A stretch of DNA of 64,000 nt from Lutimaribacter_A marinistellae (lineage in GTDB: Bacteria > Pseudomonadota > Alphaproteobacteria > Rhodobacterales > Rhodobacteraceae). A program made the position numbers and the translations under genes. The notes under the pieces are model-generated. The model was given only the letters and a program-made list of their open reading frames with translations, did no database searches and had not been told where the DNA came from. This document shows, in pieces, positions 59,915 through 64,000 of this stretch (position 1 is its first letter; every line of letters begins with the position of its first letter). The DNA lies in the NCBI RefSeq assembly GCF_042648365.1, contig NZ_JBHRXI010000017.1, forward strand, positions 1-64,000, in the 5' to 3' direction.

Positions 59915-59967
59915 GCACCCGACCGGCTCCATCCATCACGAATTCCACAATTCTGAAAAGAGGTCGT

Positions 59968-61254
59968 ATGTCTACGAAACTCTCCGATACCGCACTTTTT
60001 GCCCGACGCGAATCCGAAGCCCGCAGCTATTGCCGAGGCTTCGATACCGTCTTCACCTCCGCTCGCGGCTCCGAGATCACGGACGCCAAGGGCCGCACTT
60101 ATATCGACTTTCTGGCAGGCTGCTCGTCGCTCAACTACGGGCATAACGACACCGACATGAAGCTTGCATTGATCGAGCACCTGAGCGCCGATGGTATCGC
60201 GCATGGTCTCGACCTGCATACCGATACCAAAAAGGCGTTCATCCAGGCGTTCGAGACACACATTCTCAAGCCGCGCGGCATGGATCACAAGATGATGTTC
60301 ACTGGTCCGACGGGGGCCAACGCTGTCGAGGCCGCGATGAAGATCGCACGGAAGTCCACCGGCCGGACCGAAGTCGTTGCCTTTACGAATGGCTTTCACG
60401 GCGTGACACAGGGCGCGCTGTCCGCTACCGGCAACGGCTATCACCGCGGTGGTGCTGGCACGTCCCTCAACGGCGTCACGCGTCTGCCTTTCGATGGTTA
60501 CATGGGCGAAGACGTCGATACGGCCGACCTGCTTGAGGCGATGCTGAACGACGCGTCCTCAGGGCTTGACGCACCTGCCGCGATCATGTTCGAGACCGTT
60601 CAGGGCGAGGGCGGGCTGAACGCCGCGCGGCCCGAATGGATTACCCGCGTTGCAAAGCTTGCAAAAGAGCATGGCGCGCTGTTGATCATCGACGATGTGC
60701 AGGCAGGGTGCGGTCGCACGGGAGGTTTCTTCTCCTTCGATGGTATGGATGTCATGCCCGACATCGTGACAATGGCCAAGTCGATCTCGGGCTTTGGTTT
60801 GCCGATGGGGCTGGTCCTTGTCCGCCCGGACGAAGATGTCATGGGACCTGCCGAACACAACGGAACGTTCCGCGGCAACACCCATGCATTTGTCACCGCG
60901 CGTGTCGCCATCGAGAAGTTCTGGGCCGATGACGCCTTTCTGGGTGACATCACCCGCCGTGCGAAGATCGTCGAAGAAGGGCTCGAGGCAATCGCCAGCA
61001 TGGTCGACGGTGCCTACCTTAAAGGACGCGGAATGATGCGCGGCGTTGATGTCGGGACCGGTGAACTGGCTGGTGAGATCTGCGCCAAGGCCTTTGAAAA
61101 TGGTCTGATCGTCGAGACCTCCGGCTCTGACGACGAGGTCATAAAGATCCTCGCGCCGCTCACGACCCCCGACGAGACCCTGCGCAGGGGTCTGGACATC
61201 CTAATCGCCGCCGCCGCCGAGGTGACCGGTGCCAACAAGATCGCAGCGGAGTAA
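59968..61254 (+). CDS. ectB: Diaminobutyrate--2-oxoglutarate aminotransferase
   Basis: A 428-residue class III aminotransferase that converts aspartate-semialdehyde to 2,4-diaminobutyrate, the first committed step. Landmarks are DFLAGCSSLNYGHND, the cofactor loop TGPTGANAVEAAMKIARK, the aspartate in LLIIDDVQAGCGRTG and the PLP lysine in TMAKSISGFGLPMG. GAGGTCG precedes ATG 59968. The C-terminal part is complete. It follows ectA after 53 bases. Confidence 0.96.
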   Translation: MSTKLSDTALFARRESEARSYCRGFDTVFTSARGSEITDAKGRTYIDFLAGCSSLNYGHNDTDMKLALIEHLSADGIAHGLDLHTDTKKAFIQAFETHILKPRGMDHKMMFTGPTGANAVEAAMKIARKSTGRTEVVAFTNGFHGVTQGALSATGNGYHRGGAGTSLNGVTRLPFDGYMGEDVDTADLLEAMLNDASSGLDAPAAIMFETVQGEGGLNAARPEWITRVAKLAKEHGALLIIDDVQAGCGRTGGFFSFDGMDVMPDIVTMAKSISGFGLPMGLVLVRPDEDVMGPAEHNGTFRGNTHAFVTARVAIEKFWADDAFLGDITRRAKIVEEGLEAIASMVDGAYLKGRGMMRGVDVGTGELAGEICAKAFENGLIVETSGSDDEVIKILAPLTTPDETLRRGLDILIAAAAEVTGANKIAAE

Positions 61255-61259
61255 CGGCA

Positions 61260-61661
61260 ATGATCGTAAGAGATTTCAACAAGATCGTAGAAAGCGAACG
61301 CGATCGGGTGGTATCGGATGCCAACTGGACAAGCGTGCGTATGCTGCTTGCCGGGGACGGGATGGGTTTCTCGTTCCACATCACCTTCCTTGACGCAGGT
61401 TCTGAGCACGTTTTCGAGTACAAGAACCATTTCGAGAGCGTTTACTGCATGCAGGGCAGCGGTTCGATCACTGATCTTGCCACTGGCGAGACGCATGAGA
61501 TCAAACCCGGCGTCATGTATGCGCTCGACAAGCACGACCGGCACCGGCTGAAGGCTGACGAGGAACTCGTGATGGCGTGCTGCTTCAACCCGCCCGTATC
61601 GGGCAACGAAGTGCACCGCGAGGATGGCTCTTACGCCGCGCCGGAGGAACTGGAGGCCTGA
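61260..61661 (+). CDS. ectC: Ectoine synthase
   Basis: A 133-residue cupin enzyme that cyclises N-gamma-acetyl-diaminobutyrate to ectoine. It opens MIVRDFNKIVESERDRVV and carries the cupin metal residues in HFESVYCMQGSGSITD and the C-terminal block YALDKHDRHRLKA, all conserved in EctC. It starts 5 bases after ectB; the AGCGGAGTAACGGC end of ectB supplies the ribosome binding site. Confidence 0.96.
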   Translation: MIVRDFNKIVESERDRVVSDANWTSVRMLLAGDGMGFSFHITFLDAGSEHVFEYKNHFESVYCMQGSGSITDLATGETHEIKPGVMYALDKHDRHRLKADEELVMACCFNPPVSGNEVHREDGSYAAPEELEA

Positions 61662-61662
61662 T

Positions 61663-63084
61663 ATGGCTCATACGGTAGAAAAGATCGGCGGGACATCCAT
61701 GTCCCGCCTGAATGAACTTAAGGACACCCTGTTCATCAGGAAAGGCAAGCCGGATTACGGTCGCGTTTTCGTCGTTTCGGCCTTTGGCGGCATCACGAAC
61801 TTGCTCTTGGAGCACAAGAAGACGGGTGAGGCGGGTGTCTATGCCCGGTTCGCCAACGCTGACGATGATTTCGGCTGGCACGAGGCGCTCAACCGTGTCG
61901 CCAAGGCGATGACCGAGGCGCATGAGGGCGTACTCGACAATCCCGGCGACGTGGCCCAAGCGTCTGCTTTTGTGCAGGAGCGGATCGAAGGGGCGCGGAA
62001 TTGCCTGATCGATCTTCAGCGCCTGTGCTCCTACGGCCATTTCCGCCTGAACGAGCATTTGCTGCATATCCGTGAGCTGTTGTCGGGTCTGGGGGAGGCA
62101 CATTCTGCCTTTGTCGCGACCCTTCTTTTGCAGCGCGCCGGTGTGAATGCGCGTCTCGTGGATCTGTCCGGGTGGCGTGACGAGACCGAAATGACGCTGG
62201 ACGAGCGGATCGGCTCCGCCATGCAGGGGATCGACCTGCAGAACGAGATGCCGATCGTCACGGGCTATGCGCAGTGCAGCGAAGGTCTGATGCGCGGGTA
62301 CGACCGCGGTTATTCCGAGGTGACGTTTTCCCAGTTGGCTGCGCAAACCGGCGCTGACGAGGCGATCATTCACAAGGAATTCCACCTGTCCTCGGCAGAT
62401 CCGAAACTTGTCGGCCCGGATGCAGTGCGTACGCTGGGTCATACCAATTATGACGTGGCGGACCAGATGGCCAATCTTGGGATGGAGGCTATTCATCCTT
62501 CGGCGGCCAAGACGCTGCGCCAGGCCGGAGTGCGCCTTCGCGTAGCCAATGCGTTCGAACCGGATCACCCCGGCACCCTGATCGACGATCAGCCGGCCGC
62601 GGCGCCGGGCGTAGAGATCGTGACCGGTCTTGACATCATCGCGCTGGAACTGTTCGAGCAGGACATGGTCGGGGTCAAAGGGTACGACGCTGCCATTCTC
62701 GAGGTTTTGCGCCGTCACGACGTGCGGATCGTGTCCAAGGTTTCGAACGCCAACACGATCACGCATTACGTGGATGCCTCGCTCAAGGTCTTGCGCAGGG
62801 TCGAGAACGACCTGTCGCAGATCTATCCGCAGGCCGAGATCGCCACACGCAAGCTCGCACTGGTGTCGGTAATCGGGCGCGACCTGAGTGGCTTGTCCGT
62901 GCAATCCCGCGGTCTGCAGGCCCTGTCGCAGGCCAGCATCGAGCCGCTTGGTGCCTCCCAAGGCCTGCGCAACGTCGAGACCCAGTTCATCATCGAGCGA
63001 AATGAACGAGGCGATGCGATCAAAGGTTTGCACGATGTTTTTTTCGGTGACGCGACCAAGGAAAGCTACGCACTGGTCGCGTGA
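61663..63084 (+). CDS. ask_ect: Ectoine-operon aspartate kinase
   Basis: A 473-residue aspartokinase of the specialised Ask_Ect type, which supplies aspartyl phosphate for ectoine while avoiding feedback by lysine or threonine. Visible are VEKIGGTSMSRLNELK (the KxGGTS nucleotide motif), FVVSAFGGITNLLLEH and the C-terminal ACT region near ALVSVIGRDLSGL. It begins one base after the ectC stop with ATG 61663; the longer frame from 61624 lies inside ectC. It ends the operon, 8 bases before the end of the convergent transglycosylase gene. Confidence 0.93.
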   Translation: MAHTVEKIGGTSMSRLNELKDTLFIRKGKPDYGRVFVVSAFGGITNLLLEHKKTGEAGVYARFANADDDFGWHEALNRVAKAMTEAHEGVLDNPGDVAQASAFVQERIEGARNCLIDLQRLCSYGHFRLNEHLLHIRELLSGLGEAHSAFVATLLLQRAGVNARLVDLSGWRDETEMTLDERIGSAMQGIDLQNEMPIVTGYAQCSEGLMRGYDRGYSEVTFSQLAAQTGADEAIIHKEFHLSSADPKLVGPDAVRTLGHTNYDVADQMANLGMEAIHPSAAKTLRQAGVRLRVANAFEPDHPGTLIDDQPAAAPGVEIVTGLDIIALELFEQDMVGVKGYDAAILEVLRRHDVRIVSKVSNANTITHYVDASLKVLRRVENDLSQIYPQAEIATRKLALVSVIGRDLSGLSVQSRGLQALSQASIEPLGASQGLRNVETQFIIERNERGDAIKGLHDVFFGDATKESYALVA

Positions 63085-63092
63085 TCCCGAGA

Positions 63093-64000
63093 CTACCGGA
63101 GGGCGGTTTTCATGCCGGCCTCCGGGAAACAGGTCGCGGCACGGCCATTGGCCTCTTGCCAGCGTCCAATCGAACGGCGTGTTTTGAAGCCCGGCAAGCC
63201 GTCTGCCCCGCCCACGTCGTGGCCCATCCGTTCCAAAGCCCTTTGCATGACCGCAACGTCCGAGCGGTAGAGTCCGCCCACGTTTCCCCAAGTGGCACTG
63301 AACCCGCCGACGCCGAATTCGATTCTGTCTCCTACATGACCAACGAAAAGGGCGTAGAGGTCGCTCATGTTGTAGTCCTTGAGGACATAGAAGTTCGGGG
63401 TGACGATAAAGGCCGGACCATTCCGTCCCGCCGGCATCAGCAAATAGCCCTTGCCCCTGCGTTCATGCTCGGGAAAGGGGCGGCCCGAGACGCGTGAAAT
63501 CCCCATTGTCTCCCAGTCCGCAATATTGCGACCCTGATCCGGCCCCTCCAACGTGCAGGAGACACTCTGGGGCACGTTCACCTCGAAGCCCCAATCGCGC
63601 CCGCTCACCCAGCCATGTTCGTCAAGGTAGCGAGCGATCGACGCGATCGTGTCGGCTTCGGATCCCCAGATATCAGCACGCCCGTCACCATCTCCGTCAG
63701 CGGCATAATCCAGAAAACTCGTCGGCATGAATTGTGGTTGCCCCAGTGCCCCGGCCCAGCTGCTTTTCATGCCGCGTGCGGGTTTGTGTCCGGCTTCGGC
63801 AATGCGCAACGCGGCAATCAGCTGATCGGTGAAGTAGGGCGCGCGCGTGCTCATGAAGCCCTTGGTGCCGAGAACCTGAAAAGCATCGTGAGGTATCGCA
63901 ACTCGGCCATAGCCGCTTTCACGTCCCCAGATACCCAGAATGATGCGCCCGGGCACGCCCGTCTGTTCTTCGGCGCGCGCCAGCGTACCGGCATGCCGCC
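63093..64000 (-). CDS. Lytic murein transglycosylase, MltB-like with peptidoglycan-binding domain (N-terminus beyond window)
   Basis: About 302 codons of a transglycosylase; the 5' end lies past 64000, since the frame stays open upstream of GVPGRIILGIWGRESGYG. That stretch holds the catalytic glutamate (GRESGYG). AGALGQPQFMPTSFLDYA and DGDGRADIWGSEADTIASIA are the SLT_2 motifs. The C-terminal 60 residues (DVAVMQRALERMGHDVGG, DGLPGFKTRRSIGRWQ) form a PG_binding_1 domain. The enzyme cleaves glycan strands to 1,6-anhydro ends, normally in the periplasm; the signal peptide would be in the missing part. Confidence 0.92.
   Translation of the reverse strand, partial: RHAGTLARAEEQTGVPGRIILGIWGRESGYGRVAIPHDAFQVLGTKGFMSTRAPYFTDQLIAALRIAEAGHKPARGMKSSWAGALGQPQFMPTSFLDYAADGDGDGRADIWGSEADTIASIARYLDEHGWVSGRDWGFEVNVPQSVSCTLEGPDQGRNIADWETMGISRVSGRPFPEHERRGKGYLLMPAGRNGPAFIVTPNFYVLKDYNMSDLYALFVGHVGDRIEFGVGGFSATWGNVGGLYRSDVAVMQRALERMGHDVGGADGLPGFKTRRSIGRWQEANGRAATCFPEAGMKTALR

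Noticed and set aside
1..64000. CRISPR array, rRNA or tRNA genes
   Set aside because: No regularly spaced identical repeats and no conserved rRNA or tRNA stretches were noticed on either strand.

Overview
The window looks like chromosome, or a large replicon, of a marine or halotolerant alphaproteobacterium of the Rhodobacterales (Roseobacter/Paracoccus-like). Reasons, from family knowledge: a narR-narK-narGHJI order with a fused NarK1-NarK2 transporter, NnrS/NnrU next to an NsrR-type regulator, an ectABC-ask operon preceded by a MarR-type ectR, RTX proteins, and densely packed GC-rich genes with many ATGA/GTGA overlaps. The species cannot be named from the sequence alone.

Layout. 1-147: end of an IS3-family insertion sequence. 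270-2109 (minus): rsgA and a VOC protein. 2598-18930: a nitrate-respiration and nitric-oxide block. It holds nsrR and nnrS (divergent), an nnrU broken by one in-frame stop, a NarR-like Crp/Fnr regulator, then a long plus-strand operon: narK, narG, narH, narJ, narI, a parvulin, a 25-codon ORF, a beta-carbonic anhydrase, a MoeA paralogue and a DUF2478 protein. 19487-20388: decayed IS110-family transposase. 20616-25194: a LysR-led cassette (WrbA quinone reductase, DsbA/FrnE-like thiol protein, a tiny DUF1127-like protein, EamA exporter, DUF4386 membrane protein, VOC protein). 25637-28654: an ABC1-family kinase and a periplasmic amidohydrolase. 28794-30323 (minus): a tyrosine recombinase, followed by about 1 kb of AT-rich non-coding DNA.

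31288-41787 is one giant gene (3499 aa). It encodes a mosaic of five beta-helix modules, three RTX calcium-binding blocks, VCBS/cadherin-like repeats and four tandem C-terminal jelly-roll-like repeats. 41948-47800: a Dpp/Opp-type ABC importer operon ending in a metallophosphoesterase. 47834-49612 (minus): a serralysin-type RTX metalloprotease.

49699-58684: a likely aromatic-acid catabolism locus. An IclR regulator and a 4-HBT thioesterase (minus) face a fused FAD-monooxygenase/aryl-CoA ligase, a complete branched-chain-type ABC importer and a RidA protein. Uptake, CoA activation, ring hydroxylation of the CoA ester, thioester hydrolysis and imine clean-up could all be encoded here. 58681-63084: ectR, ectA, ectB, ectC and ask_ect for ectoine synthesis. 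63093-64000 (minus): an MltB-like lytic transglycosylase cut by the window end.

The points most worth a second look are the fused monooxygenase-ligase, the giant mosaic protein, the nnrU nonsense codon, the carbonic anhydrase and mini-ORF inside the nar operon, and two identical 26-bp direct repeats, one of them beside the recombinase.
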